Part shown: piece after piece, positions 29,002 to 38,542 of the stretch
Position numbering within the stretch: the stretch's first letter is position 1
Layout: every line of letters starts with the position of its first letter
DNA from: Bordetella ansorpii
GTDB taxonomy: Bacteria > Pseudomonadota > Gammaproteobacteria > Burkholderiales > Burkholderiaceae_B
DNA: 64,000 bases
Reading direction: 5' to 3'
Assembly: GCF_900078315.1 (NCBI RefSeq)
Contig: NZ_FKBS01000029.1
Coordinates: forward strand, 618,540-682,539
The notes under the pieces: generated by a model
The model's database searches: none
What the model saw: the letters and a program-made list of their open reading frames with translations, nothing else
Told to the model about the DNA's origin: nothing
Program-made: the position numbers and the translations under genes

Positions 29002-29072
29002 TTCGGAAGATGCGGCGTTCAAGATCTGCCACCGTATGGGCAATCGTAAAACATTGATTTTAGAGCCTTCGC

Positions 29073-29750
29073 ATGAAACTGTCCGAGAGCATGCCCGAAC
29101 ACGAACGTCCCAGGGAGCGCCTGCTGCGCCAGGGGGCCGCCTCGCTGCACGATTCCGAGCTGTTGGCGGTGGCCTTGCGCACCGGAGCGCCCGGAGTGAA
29201 CGCCGTGGAACTGGGCCGCCGCCTGATGGGGCGCTTCGGCGGCCTGCGCGGGCTGTTCGCAGCAACGCCCGCCGAACTGTGCCGGGAGCCCGGCCTGGGC
29301 GCGGCCAAGGCCTGCGCGCTGGCGGCGGTGCTGGAACTGGCGCGGCGCGCCATCGAGGAAGACCTGGTCGGCCGGCCGTCGATGAATCATCCCGACAACG
29401 TGAAGCTGTATTGCCGCACCGCCCTGAGCCACCGCACCGTCGAGCACTGCATCGCCCTGTACCTGGACAACCAGTTGAACCTGATCGCGGTCGGCGAGGT
29501 GGCGCGCGGCACGCTGGCGCAGGCCTCGGTGTACCCGCGCGAAGTGGTGCGCGAGGCCCTGCGCCATCACGCCGCCGCGCTGATCCTGGCGCATAACCAC
29601 CCTTCGGGCCTGGCCCAGCCCAGCGCCGCTGACCGCGAACTGACGCGCAGGCTGCGCCAGGCGCTTGCGCTGGTCGACGTGCGGCTGGTGGATCACCTGA
29701 TCGTGGCGGCGGACCAGGTGGTGTCGATGGCGCAGTTGGGGCAGATGTAG
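29073..29750 (+). CDS. radC: RadC family JAB-domain protein
   Basis: A 225-residue RadC-type protein with an N-terminal helix-hairpin-helix region (residues about 20-90) and a C-terminal JAB/MPN metalloprotease-like domain with the metal motif AHNHPSGLAQPS (H174, H176). The old link with recombinational repair is not well supported; the cellular role is unclear. The start MKLSESMPEHERPRERLLRQG is the family's usual beginning. It is divergent from the FKBP gene across about 70 nt. Confidence 0.93.
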   Translation: MKLSESMPEHERPRERLLRQGAASLHDSELLAVALRTGAPGVNAVELGRRLMGRFGGLRGLFAATPAELCREPGLGAAKACALAAVLELARRAIEEDLVGRPSMNHPDNVKLYCRTALSHRTVEHCIALYLDNQLNLIAVGEVARGTLAQASVYPREVVREALRHHAAALILAHNHPSGLAQPSAADRELTRRLRQALALVDVRLVDHLIVAADQVVSMAQLGQM

Positions 29751-29880
29751 ACGGGGAACCGCCCGTGCCGAGGCGCCCGCCGTCCAGAGGCGCCCCTTCC
29801 TGCCCCTGCCTGCGAGGGCCTGGCGTATCGGTATCGCAGGCGCGCGGCATCGGCCAGGCAATGCGCGCCGCATGCCTGGC

Positions 29881-30855
29881 TCAGCCCTCCACCGCCGGCC
29901 CCGCGCGCCGCCCGCTGGCACGCGCCGAGGGTTTCGCCGCTCCACCCTCGCGCGGTGGCCCCGCAGCGTCGGCCAGCTCGGCGCTGACGAACTCGAGGAA
30001 GGCCTGCGCCAGCGGCGACAGGACATGCCCCTGCAGCGTCAGCATCTGGATGGTGCGATGCTGCATCTCGGGATTGGAGAACGGCACCGCCGCAAGCTGC
30101 CGGGCATACGGCAGCCCGCGCACCACCAAGTAGCCCGACAGCGCCACGATGGAATTGCCCGGCAACAGCGGCAGGAAAGCCACCGAATAGTTCGACACGT
30201 AAGACGGCTCGATATGCAGGCCGGCGTTGGCGCAGCAGGTGTCGAACAACTGGCGCACGGTGGTGTCGGTGTCGCCCAGCGCCAGCGGATACTCGACCAG
30301 TTGGCGCACATCCACCGACTTGCGCCCGGCCAGCGGGTGCTTGCGGCACATGATGGCGTACACCGGCGCGGCGCACAGGGTGCGCGTATGCAGCCGCTGG
30401 TCGACGGCGATGCTGTAGCGGATGCCGATATGGGACACGCCCTCGGCCACCCGCCGTCCCACCTCCTGGCCATGGCCCACGTGCATGTGGAACCGCACCT
30501 CGGGATGCAGGCGCTTGAAACGCGCCATGGACTCGGACAGGAACTGCTGCGAGAACCCCTCGGTGCTGGCGATGCGCACGGTCACGTCGCCCAGCACGCT
30601 GCGCTGGCGGATGGAGGTGAGCACGCGTTCGGCCTCCAGCGCGCTGGCGCTGGCATAGGCCGACAGTTGCCGCCCCGCGTCGCTCAGGCGCATGCCGCGC
30701 GGCAAGCGCTCGAACAGGGGCGAGCCCACCATCGATTCCAGCTTGGCGATCTGCCGGCTGACCGCCGACGGCGCCACGTGCAGTTGCTGCGCCGCCTGGG
30801 CGATGGAGCCGGTTCGCACGACTTCCAGGAAATGCCGCATTGCCGTGGAAATCAC
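29881..30855 (-). CDS. LysR-type regulator of the kynurenine operon (inferred)
   Basis: A 324-residue LysR regulator. The helix-turn-helix is in residues about 1-58 (MRHFLEVVRTGSIAQAAQQLHVAPSAVSRQIAKLE); the effector domain follows, then a Pro/Ala/Arg-rich tail. It is divergent from the M20-Bug-kynBUA operon across 130 bp, so it most likely regulates it. Known kynurenine operons in pseudomonads are often under an Lrp-type KynR; a LysR regulator here would be a different wiring, which is inference. Its ligand may be kynurenine or the M20 substrate. Confidence 0.9.
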   Translation of the reverse strand: MISTAMRHFLEVVRTGSIAQAAQQLHVAPSAVSRQIAKLESMVGSPLFERLPRGMRLSDAGRQLSAYASASALEAERVLTSIRQRSVLGDVTVRIASTEGFSQQFLSESMARFKRLHPEVRFHMHVGHGQEVGRRVAEGVSHIGIRYSIAVDQRLHTRTLCAAPVYAIMCRKHPLAGRKSVDVRQLVEYPLALGDTDTTVRQLFDTCCANAGLHIEPSYVSNYSVAFLPLLPGNSIVALSGYLVVRGLPYARQLAAVPFSNPEMQHRTIQMLTLQGHVLSPLAQAFLEFVSAELADAAGPPREGGAAKPSARASGRRAGPAVEG

Positions 30856-30985
30856 GGGCTACCTCTTTTGATGGCTTGCGTTGTCTTAAAGGCAATGATG
30901 CTATGCCAAAGTTCTAATTGTTGCATCCATATTGCTGTACTACCGTACGTTTTTTCCACCCGACCGCCCGAGACGGCCCCTCTCC

Positions 30986-32386
30986 GTGACCCGCACCCTC
31001 GCCATCACCTCCGCCGTCCGGCAGTACGACGACGGCCATTTCCTGGATACGCTGACGCGCCGCGTCGCCTTCGAGACCGAAAGCGAAGAGACCGGCCAGG
31101 CGCACGCCCAGCACGCCTACCTGCGCGACGAACTGACGCCGCTGCTGCGCGGCCTGGGTTTCTCGGTGCAGATCCACGCCAACCCGGCCGGCATCGATCT
31201 GCCCCTGTTGGTCGCGCAGCGCATCGAGCATCCCGGCCTGCCCACGGTGTTGATGTACGGCCATGCCGACGTGGTGCGCGGCAATGCCGCCAAATGGCGC
31301 GAGGGGCTGGAGCCCTGGCGCCTGCGGGTCGAGGGCGACCGCTGGTATGGCCGCGGCACGGCGGACAACAAGGGACAGCACTCCGTCAACCTGACCGCGC
31401 TGGAGCAGGTGCTGGCCGTGCGTGAAGGCAAGCTGGGCTTCAACGCCAAGCTGCTGATCGAGACCGGCGAGGAAGCCGGCTCGCCCGGCCTGGCCGAATT
31501 CTGCGACGCGCAGCGCCAGGCGCTGGCCGCCGACCTGTTCCTGGCCAGCGACGGACCGCGATTGGCAGCGGACTGCCCCACGCTGTTCATGGGCTCGCGC
31601 GGCGCCATCAATTTCGAACTGTCGGTGAAGCTGCGCGAACGCGCCTATCACTCGGGCAACTGGGGCGGCCTGCTGGCCAATCCCGCCGTGCTGCTGACGC
31701 ACGCGATCGCTTCGCTGGTCGACACCCGCGGACGCATCACCATCGAAGCGCTGCGTCCGCCCGCCGTGCCGGAACAGGTGCGCCGCGTGCTGGAGGGCTT
31801 GCGCGTGGGCGGCGGCGCGGACGATCCCCAGATCGACGAACACTGGGGCGAGCCGGGGCTGACCCGCGCCGAACAAGTCTTCGCCTGGAACAGCCTGGAC
31901 GTGCTGACGATGGTGACGGGCGACCCCGCCAAGCCCGTCAACGCCATCCAGCCGCAAGCCAGCGCCTGGTGCCAGTTGCGCTGCGTGGTCGGCACCGACT
32001 GGCGCAACCTGCGCCAGCACGTGCGCGAGCACCTGGACCGGCATGGATTCCCGATGATCGACGTGCGCATCGGCGCCCAGGCCGGCCCCACCCGCCTGTT
32101 GCCCGACGATGCCTGGGTGCAATGGGCCGCGGACTCGCTGCGCCAGACCACGGGCGAGGATCCCGCGCTGCTGCCCAACCTGGGCGGCTCGCTGCCCAAC
32201 GACATCTTCGCCGACCAGTTGGGCCTGCCGACGATCTGGGTGCCGCATTCGTACCCGGCCTGTGCGCAGCATGCGCCCAATGAACACCTGCTGGGCAGCG
32301 TGGCCCGGCAGGGCCTGGCCATCATGGCCGGCCTGTACTGGGACCTGGGCGAGAGCGCGGCGCCGATCGCGCGACGCCACCGCTGA
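30986..32386 (+). CDS. M20 family metallohydrolase (peptidase/deacylase)
   Basis: A 466-residue zinc amidohydrolase of the M20 family. Metal ligands and catalysis: YGHADVV (H93, D95), RGTADNKGQH, and the general-base ETGEEAGSPGL. A lid (dimerisation) domain occupies about residues 205-330. GTG at 30986 is chosen because VTRTLAI matches where such proteins begin; a TTG 18 codons upstream has no support. M20 enzymes cleave dipeptides or N-acyl and N-carbamoyl amino acids. It heads the operon with Bug and kynBUA (40 nt to the Bug gene), suggesting that it releases tryptophan or a kynurenine from a conjugate. Confidence 0.88.
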   Translation: MTRTLAITSAVRQYDDGHFLDTLTRRVAFETESEETGQAHAQHAYLRDELTPLLRGLGFSVQIHANPAGIDLPLLVAQRIEHPGLPTVLMYGHADVVRGNAAKWREGLEPWRLRVEGDRWYGRGTADNKGQHSVNLTALEQVLAVREGKLGFNAKLLIETGEEAGSPGLAEFCDAQRQALAADLFLASDGPRLAADCPTLFMGSRGAINFELSVKLRERAYHSGNWGGLLANPAVLLTHAIASLVDTRGRITIEALRPPAVPEQVRRVLEGLRVGGGADDPQIDEHWGEPGLTRAEQVFAWNSLDVLTMVTGDPAKPVNAIQPQASAWCQLRCVVGTDWRNLRQHVREHLDRHGFPMIDVRIGAQAGPTRLLPDDAWVQWAADSLRQTTGEDPALLPNLGGSLPNDIFADQLGLPTIWVPHSYPACAQHAPNEHLLGSVARQGLAIMAGLYWDLGESAAPIARRHR

Positions 32387-32426
32387 CAAATCATTCGATA
32401 CCCAAACCAGAACAAGGGGAACCTCC

Positions 32427-33401
32427 ATGAAACGCATCGCCGGCCTCGCCGCCGCCCTGATCTGTGCGCTGGCCGCGACCGCGCAGGCCCAGCAGCAGTA
32501 TCCCAACCATCCCGTCAAGATCGTCGTGCCGTTCACGCCCGGCGGCGCGACCGATGCCGTGGCGCGGCAACTGGCCAACAAGCTGTCGACACGGCTGGGC
32601 CAGCCCGTCATCGTCGAGAACCGGCCGGGCGCCGCCACGGTCATCGGCGCGCAGGCCGTGGCCGACGCCGCGCCGGACGGCTATACGCTGATGTTGTCGG
32701 GCTCCAGCACCTACACCGTGCTGCCGGCCCTGAAAAAGCAGTTGCCCTACGATCCGCTGACCAGCTTCGCGCCGATCGCCATCGTGGCCATGGCGCCGGT
32801 CGTGCTGCTGGCCAAGAACGGGCTGCCGGCGCGCAACGCCGCCGAACTGGCCGAGCTCGCGCGCAAGCGCACGGGCAAGACCGGACTGATGTACGGCACC
32901 TTCGGATCGGGCTCGGCTCCGCACCTGGCCGGCGAGATGTTCGCGCAGGCCGCGCGGGCCACGCTGACGCCCGTGCCGTACAAGGGCAGCGCCCAGCTGG
33001 TCACGGCGCTGATCGGCGGCGAGATCGACATGGGTATCGACACCGCGTCGTCGGCCGCGCCGCACGTGGCGGCGGGCAAGGTGCGCGCCATCGCCGTGAC
33101 CGGCGCGCATCGCTCGCCGCAACTGCCCGGCACGCCCACGTTCGCCGAGGCCGGCATGCCCTCGGTGTCGATGGTCGGCTGGTACGCCCTGGTGGCGCCC
33201 GCGAAAACCCCCGCCCCGGCGCTCGCTACCCTGGAGCAGGCCGTTGCCGGTATCATGCAGGATGACGAGATCCGGAAGGCCTTCGCCGCGATGGCGCTGG
33301 AGCCGGTCTCGATGGGCCCCGAGGCCTACCGCAAGCAGGTCACCGAAGAATTGCAGGTCTTCGGCGACATCGGCAGGCGGGCCTCGATCAGCCTGGACTG
33401 A
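32427..33401 (+). CDS. Bug-type periplasmic receptor in the kynurenine operon
   Basis: A 324-residue Bug/TctC solute-binding protein. A Sec signal peptide ends AATAQA (cleavage about residue 21), followed by YPNHPVKIVVPFTPGGATDAVAR, the hallmark of the family, and APDGYTLMLSGSS. GGGGAACC lies ahead of the ATG. Bug proteins bind small carboxylates, amides or amino acid derivatives; some aspartate, glutamate, nicotinate and quinolinate binders are known. Position between an M20 hydrolase and kynB points to a tryptophan-derived ligand. No permease genes are near. Confidence 0.92.
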   Translation: MKRIAGLAAALICALAATAQAQQQYPNHPVKIVVPFTPGGATDAVARQLANKLSTRLGQPVIVENRPGAATVIGAQAVADAAPDGYTLMLSGSSTYTVLPALKKQLPYDPLTSFAPIAIVAMAPVVLLAKNGLPARNAAELAELARKRTGKTGLMYGTFGSGSAPHLAGEMFAQAARATLTPVPYKGSAQLVTALIGGEIDMGIDTASSAAPHVAAGKVRAIAVTGAHRSPQLPGTPTFAEAGMPSVSMVGWYALVAPAKTPAPALATLEQAVAGIMQDDEIRKAFAAMALEPVSMGPEAYRKQVTEELQVFGDIGRRASISLD

Positions 33402-33436
33402 TCCCTACGAACAGACATCCGCCCGCCCCGGTTTCC

Positions 33437-34066
33437 ATGAAACGCCTCTGGGACATTTCGCCGCAGGTTTCGGCCGACTCGCCGGTATTTCCCGGCGACA
33501 CGCCGTATCGCCAGCAATGGAAATGGACGTTGACGCCGCAATGCCCGGTCAACGTCAGCGAGATCACGATGTCTCCGCACATCGGCGCCCACGCCGATGC
33601 GCCGCTGCACTACGAAAACGGCGCGCCGGCCATCGGCGCGCTGTCGCTCGAACCCTTCCTGGGGCCCTGTCGCGTCATCCACGCCATCGACTGCGGCCCG
33701 CTGATCCTGCCCGAACACCTCGAGCACGCCATCGGCGGCCTGCCGCCGCGCGTGCTGGTGCGCACGGCGCTGCACGCCGCCGTGCACTGGTGGACGGAAG
33801 ACTTCTCGGCCTACGCGCCGCAGACGATCGACTGGCTGGCCGAACGCGGCGTCATGCTGATCGGCCTGGACACCCCCAGCATCGACCCCGCGTCCAGCAA
33901 GACCCTGGACAGCCACCACGTCATCCTGCGGCGCGACATGCGCGTCCTGGAAAACCTGCTGCTCGATGACGTGCCGGAAGGCGATTACGAACTGATCGCC
34001 CTGCCGCTGGCGCTGGCCCAGGCCGACGCCAGTCCGGTGCGCGCGGTGTTGCGCGCCCTGGACTGA
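33437..34066 (+). CDS. kynB: Kynurenine formamidase KynB
   Basis: A 209-residue metal-dependent arylformamidase (cyclase family) that turns N-formylkynurenine into kynurenine and formate. The zinc site is in SPHIGAHADAPLHY: H48, H52 and D54. LWDISPQVSADSPVFPGDTP is the typical start, and LIGLDTPSIDP near residue 138 is also conserved. It lies 35 nt after the Bug gene and 28 nt before kynU. Confidence 0.95.
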   Translation: MKRLWDISPQVSADSPVFPGDTPYRQQWKWTLTPQCPVNVSEITMSPHIGAHADAPLHYENGAPAIGALSLEPFLGPCRVIHAIDCGPLILPEHLEHAIGGLPPRVLVRTALHAAVHWWTEDFSAYAPQTIDWLAERGVMLIGLDTPSIDPASSKTLDSHHVILRRDMRVLENLLLDDVPEGDYELIALPLALAQADASPVRAVLRALD

Positions 34067-34094
34067 CCCGTTCTTCCTGAAAGACGAGGACAGC

Positions 34095-35366
34095 ATGCAA
34101 GACAAGATTTCCTGCCAACGGCAGGACGAGGCCGATCGCCTGCGCGGATTGCGCGAGCAGTTTCAACTGAACGACGACGAGATCTACCTGGACGGCAATT
34201 CGCTGGGCGTGCTGCCGCGCGCCGCGGCGGCGCGCGTGCAGCAGGCAGTGGTCCAGGAATGGGGCCAGGGCCTGATCCGCAGTTGGAACGACGCCGGCTG
34301 GATCGACCTGCCGCAACGCCTGGGCGACAAGATCGCCCGCCTGGTGGGCGCCGCGCCCGGCGAACTGGTGGTGGCCGACTCGACCTCGGTGAACCTGTAC
34401 AAGGTGATGTCGGCGGCGCTGGGCCTGGTGGCCGCCGACGCGCTTGGCAGCACCCGGCCGAGCCGCACCCGCATTCTCAGCGAACGCAGCAACTTCCCCA
34501 CCGACCTGTACATCGCCGAAGGACTGGCGCGCCAGCACGGCATGACACTGGAGCTGCTGGAACCCGACGAGATCCTGGACCAGCTGGACGAGCGCGTGGC
34601 GGTGTTGATGCTGACCCACGTGAACTACCGCACCGGCCGCATGCTCGACATGGCGGCCCTCACGCGCGCGGCGCACGACGCCGGCGCGCTGGCCGTCTGG
34701 GACCTGGCGCACTCGGCGGGCGCGGTGCCGGTGGACCTGAACGGCGCGGGAGCCGACTTCGCGGTGGGCTGCGGCTACAAGTATCTGAACGGCGGCCCGG
34801 GCGCGCCGGCATTCGTGTGGGCGAACGCGCGCCATGCCGACCGCATGCGCCAGCCGCTGTCGGGCTGGATGGGCCACGCCGCGCCCTTCCAGTTCACGCC
34901 GGATTACCAGCCCGCGCCGGGCATCGGCCGCTACCTGTGCGGCACGCCCGCGCTGCTGTCGATGACGGCGCTGGAATGCGGCATCGACAGCGTGCTGGCG
35001 GCCGAACCGCTGGGCGGCATGCAGGCGCTGCGCGAGAAATCGATCGCGCTGACCGGCCTGTTCATCGAATTGGTCGAGGAACGCTGTGCCGGCCACGGCC
35101 TCACGCTGGTCAGCCCGCGCGACCCCGCGCTGCGCGGCAGCCAGGTCTGCTTCGCCCGCGAGGAAGGCGCCTATGCCATCGTGCAGGCGCTGATCGAACG
35201 CGGCATGATCGGCGACTTCCGCGCGCCCGACGTACTGCGCTTCGGCTTCACGCCGCTGTACACGCGCTACGCCGACGTCTGGGAAGCCGTCGAGCGCCTG
35301 CAACAGGTGCTGGCCGAGGGGCTGTGGCGCGAAGCGCGCTTCCAGCGCCAGGCCGCCGTGACCTGA
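34095..35366 (+). CDS. kynU: Kynureninase KynU
   Basis: A 423-residue PLP enzyme that splits kynurenine into anthranilate and alanine. The PLP lysine is in [18 protein letters not shown] (about residue 227). The [13 protein letters not shown] start, [13 protein letters not shown] and [15 protein letters not shown] match the family. Ten nt separate it from kynA. Output feeds anthranilate catabolism or quinolone-like metabolism; no anthranilate genes are in the window. Confidence 0.96.
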   Translation: MQDKISCQRQDEADRLRGLREQFQLNDDEIYLDGNSLGVLPRAAAARVQQAVVQEWGQGLIRSWNDAGWIDLPQRLGDKIARLVGAAPGELVVADSTSVNLYKVMSAALGLVAADALGSTRPSRTRILSERSNFPTDLYIAEGLARQHGMTLELLEPDEILDQLDERVAVLMLTHVNYRTGRMLDMAALTRAAHDAGALAVWDLAHSAGAVPVDLNGAGADFAVGCGYKYLNGGPGAPAFVWANARHADRMRQPLSGWMGHAAPFQFTPDYQPAPGIGRYLCGTPALLSMTALECGIDSVLAAEPLGGMQALREKSIALTGLFIELVEERCAGHGLTLVSPRDPALRGSQVCFAREEGAYAIVQALIERGMIGDFRAPDVLRFGFTPLYTRYADVWEAVERLQQVLAEGLWREARFQRQAAVT

Positions 35367-35376
35367 GGAGGCCGCC

Positions 35377-36222
35377 ATGACCCGACCGACTTCCGAAGAC
35401 GTGGTGCGCCACGAAAGCCCCAAGCTGGATTACGCCGGCGACATGACCTACGGCGACTACCTGCACCTGGACAAGCTGCTGGACGCGCAGCATCCGTTGT
35501 CGCCCGAGCACAACGAGATGCTGTTCATCGTGCAGCACCAGACCAGCGAACTGTGGATGAAGCTGATGCTGCACGAGCTGCGCGCGGCCATCGACGCCGT
35601 GCGCGCCGACCAGTTGCAACCGGCCTTCAAGATGCTGGCGCGCGTCAGCAAGATCCTGGAGCAGTTGGTACATGCCTGGGACGTGCTGGCCACGATGACG
35701 CCGCCCGAGTACTCGGCGCTGCGGCCCTACCTGGCGCGCTCCAGCGGCTTCCAGAGCTATCAGTACCGCCAGATCGAGTTCCTGCTGGGCAACAAGAACG
35801 CGGCCATGCTCAAGCCGCACGCGCACCGGCCCGACCTGCTGGCGCAGGTGCAGGCGGCCTACGAGGCGCCCTCGCTATACGACGAGGCGCTGCGCCTGCT
35901 GGCGCGCCGCGGCCTGCCGGTGCCGGCCACGCATCTGCAGCGCGACTGGACCCGCCCCTATGAAGCCGACGCCGCGGTGCAGGAGGCCTGGCTGGCGGTC
36001 TACCGCGCGCCCGACACCCATTGGGATCTGTATCAGCTGGGGGAAAAGCTGACGGACCTGGAGGATGCCTTCCGGCTGTGGCGTTTCCGCCACGTCACCA
36101 CGGTGGAGCGGGTGATCGGCTTCAAGCGGGGCACCGGCGGCACGTCCGGCGTGGATTACCTGCGCAAGATGATCGAGGTGGTGCTGTTCCCCGAGATCTG
36201 GCGGCTGCGTACCGAGCTGTAA
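35377..36222 (+). CDS. kynA: Tryptophan 2,3-dioxygenase KynA
   Basis: A 281-residue haem dioxygenase that opens the indole ring of tryptophan to N-formylkynurenine. The substrate-contact histidine is H54 in [29 protein letters not shown], and the C-terminal [16 protein letters not shown] loop that covers the active site, are intact. GAGGAGG lies ahead of its ATG. As the last gene of the operon, its stop is followed 6 nt later by the rpmE2 promoter. Confidence 0.96.
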   Translation: MTRPTSEDVVRHESPKLDYAGDMTYGDYLHLDKLLDAQHPLSPEHNEMLFIVQHQTSELWMKLMLHELRAAIDAVRADQLQPAFKMLARVSKILEQLVHAWDVLATMTPPEYSALRPYLARSSGFQSYQYRQIEFLLGNKNAAMLKPHAHRPDLLAQVQAAYEAPSLYDEALRLLARRGLPVPATHLQRDWTRPYEADAAVQEAWLAVYRAPDTHWDLYQLGEKLTDLEDAFRLWRFRHVTTVERVIGFKRGTGGTSGVDYLRKMIEVVLFPEIWRLRTEL

Positions 36223-36227
36223 CGGGC

Positions 36228-36257
36228 TTGCAGGCTGGCCACAGGCATTGTTAGAAT
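36228..36257 (+). promoter_or_regulatory. Sigma-70 promoter of rpmE2
   Basis: TTGCAG (36228-36233), an 18-base spacer and TAGAAT (36252-36257). It begins just after the kynA stop and gives a 5' leader of about 100 nt for rpmE2, which could hold autoregulation. Confidence 0.75.
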
Positions 36258-36367
36258 GCCGAGTTACCTTTTTTGGATACGTGGCTGGCCTGCCGCAATT
36301 GGATGCGCACTTTGCACCGCGCTGGCAGGGTCGGCTGGCGACCCACCAACCCCCAAGGATTTTCATC

Positions 36368-36634
36368 ATGAAAGCCGACATTCACCCCAATTACCGCGAC
36401 GTGGTGTTCGCTGACCTGCAAACGGGCAGCAAGTTCATCATCCGCTCGACCGTGACCACGCGCGAAACCATCGAAATGGACGGCAAGACGTACCCGCTGT
36501 TCAAGTGCGACGTGACGTCCGAATCGCACCCCTTCTACACGGGCGCCCAGACCCGCATCGTCGAAACCGGCCGCGTCGAGAAGTTCCGCGCCCGTTTCGC
36601 CCGCACCGCTGGCACCGTCAAGTCGGCTTCCTGA
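36368..36634 (+). CDS. rpmE2: 50S ribosomal protein L31 type B
   Basis: An 88-residue type B L31. It starts [20 protein letters not shown] and ends in [11 protein letters not shown]. It lacks the CxxC zinc pairs of the zinc-binding paralogue: only one cysteine ([11 protein letters not shown]) is present. In many bacteria this zinc-free form replaces the zinc-binding form under zinc limitation through Zur, but I see no Zur-like box here. It has its own promoter and a strong terminator. Confidence 0.95.
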   Translation: MKADIHPNYRDVVFADLQTGSKFIIRSTVTTRETIEMDGKTYPLFKCDVTSESHPFYTGAQTRIVETGRVEKFRARFARTAGTVKSAS

Positions 36635-36704
36635 TCCGGACATCCGGCCCCGGATTTCCGCCCAATCGGCGCGCCCCGCGCGCCACTGCGGCGAACCGGC
36701 AAGA

Positions 36705-36733
36705 AAAGCAGCCCAGGCGGGCTGCTTTTTTTT
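36705..36733 (+). terminator. Terminator of rpmE2
   Basis: AAAGCAGCCC (36705-36714) pairs with GGGCTGCTTT (36719-36728) around a four-base loop, and runs on to make eight T residues. It is a strong intrinsic terminator 70 nt after the stop. Confidence 0.95.
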
Positions 36734-36802
36734 CTCCGCGCCATCCCGGTCCGTCCTCTTTTTTCATCAACACACCCGCTCGCGTCGATTACATTTAGCT
36801 CC

Positions 36803-38536
36803 GTGCCTCCCATTTCGCGATCCACCCCTGCCCGCCTGACCATTCCGGGCGCAGCCAAGCTGCCCCGCCTGGTGCTGCTGAGCCTGTCGCTGGCCTATAT
36901 CGTGGCCGGCCTGTTCATGCGCGACCCCTGGAAGACGGATGATGCGGTGGGCCTGGCCACCATGCTGACCGCGCTGCGCGAGGGCGGCGTGGCGTGGCTG
37001 CTGCCCCAGGTCGGCAATCTGGCGCACGCCGAGGAAGGTCCACTGCTGACCTGGGTCGGGGCCATTTCGGTCTGGCTGTTCGGCCCGCTGGTCGGCGACA
37101 TCACCGCCGGACGCCTGCCCAACGTGATGTGGTTCGGCATCACCGCCGCCGGCATCTGGTACGGCACCTATCTGCTGGGCCGCCGCGCCGAAGCGCAGCC
37201 GCTGGCCTTGCCGTTCGGCGGCGAGCCCGAACCGCGCGACTATGGCCGCATGCTGGCCGACGCCGCACTGCTGCTGCTGCTGGCCATGGTCGGCATCCTG
37301 CAGCGCATCCACGAAACCTCGGTCGTGCCCCCCATCATGGCCTGCGGCGCGATGGCGTTCTATTCCCTGGCGCGCATGATCGACCGGCCCGCCACCGGGT
37401 CTCTGACGCTGGTGCTGGCGCTGGCCGGCAGTTTCCTGACGCGCGGATGGGTCGGCGCCATCCCGATCATGCTGTCCGCGCTGCTGGCCTTCCACCCACG
37501 CAGCATGCTGTGGCTGCGCGTGCGCTGGCTGCCCGCCATCATCGCTCTGACCGCCGCCCTGATCCTGGCATGGTGGATTCCTGCCTCCAACACCAGCGAA
37601 TACTGGATCCGCAACTGGAAGGCCTGGAACATCAGTTCGTTCTCGATGCCGATCCTGGCCCTGTCGATGCGCACGCTGCGCGACCTGCCCTGGTACCTGT
37701 GGCCCGCCTGGCCGCTGGCGCTGCTGGCCGTCTGGCGCTGGCGCAACTGGCTGTACTCGCCGCACATCTGGCTGGCGATGATGCAGCTGATCTGCGCCCT
37801 GCTGCTGCTGTTCTTCCTCGAGGAACCCAGCGATTCCGAATACGTGCTGCTGGCGGTGCCCTGCGCCACGCTGGCCGCGTTCTCGCTGCCCACGCTGCGG
37901 CGCGGCGTGATCAACACGCTGGACTGGTTCGCCGTGATGTGTTTTTCGCTGACGCTGGCCACCGCCTGGCTGGGCTGGGTGGCGCTGCACTTCGGCTGGC
38001 CGCCCAAGATCGCCCACAACATCGCCCGCCAGACCACCGGCTACGAGCCCTCCATCGGCTGGATCGCCGTGCTGCTGTCGCTGGCCATCACGGGGGCCTG
38101 GGTGCTGCTGGTGAAATGGCGCCTGCGCGAACGTCCGGCGGCCCTGTGGCGCGGCACCGTGCTGTCGGCCAGCGGCCTGACCGCCACCTGGATCCTGCTG
38201 GTGCTGCTGTGGCAGCCGGCCGTCGACTACGCGCGCAGCTACCGCACCGTGTCGGGCGAACTGACGGCAGCGCTGCAAGCCAACATGCGGCCCGGCGAAT
38301 GCGTGCGCGGCCTGAGCCTGGGCGCCGGCCAGCGCGCGTCGTTCCTGATCTTCAACAACGTCAATTTCCCCTACGACGGCCGTTGCACGCTGGTGCTGCA
38401 GCAGACCACCAACAACAGCCTGCGCGACGGCACCGCCGCCTACAGCGACCCGGACGTCGAGGAACTCTGGCGCGGTGGCCGCCGCGCCGACCGCAACGAA
38501 GTCTTCCGCCTGCTGCGCGTGCCGCCCAACCGGTAA
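36803..38536 (+). CDS. ArnT-like membrane glycosyltransferase
   Basis: A 577-residue inner-membrane protein with about eleven or twelve hydrophobic segments. The first loop has the acidic pair in RDPWKTDDAVG (about residues 40-50), typical of GT-C fold enzymes of the ArnT/PMT group that use a polyprenyl-phosphate sugar, and a C-terminal periplasmic domain with NFPYDGRCTLVLQQ. The start codon is GTG. ArnT adds aminoarabinose to lipid A; the sugar and acceptor here are unknown. The MATE gene follows after 6 nt, so they are co-transcribed. Confidence 0.8.
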   Translation: MPPISRSTPARLTIPGAAKLPRLVLLSLSLAYIVAGLFMRDPWKTDDAVGLATMLTALREGGVAWLLPQVGNLAHAEEGPLLTWVGAISVWLFGPLVGDITAGRLPNVMWFGITAAGIWYGTYLLGRRAEAQPLALPFGGEPEPRDYGRMLADAALLLLLAMVGILQRIHETSVVPPIMACGAMAFYSLARMIDRPATGSLTLVLALAGSFLTRGWVGAIPIMLSALLAFHPRSMLWLRVRWLPAIIALTAALILAWWIPASNTSEYWIRNWKAWNISSFSMPILALSMRTLRDLPWYLWPAWPLALLAVWRWRNWLYSPHIWLAMMQLICALLLLFFLEEPSDSEYVLLAVPCATLAAFSLPTLRRGVINTLDWFAVMCFSLTLATAWLGWVALHFGWPPKIAHNIARQTTGYEPSIGWIAVLLSLAITGAWVLLVKWRLRERPAALWRGTVLSASGLTATWILLVLLWQPAVDYARSYRTVSGELTAALQANMRPGECVRGLSLGAGQRASFLIFNNVNFPYDGRCTLVLQQTTNNSLRDGTAAYSDPDVEELWRGGRRADRNEVFRLLRVPPNR

Positions 38537-38542
38537 CGTCCC

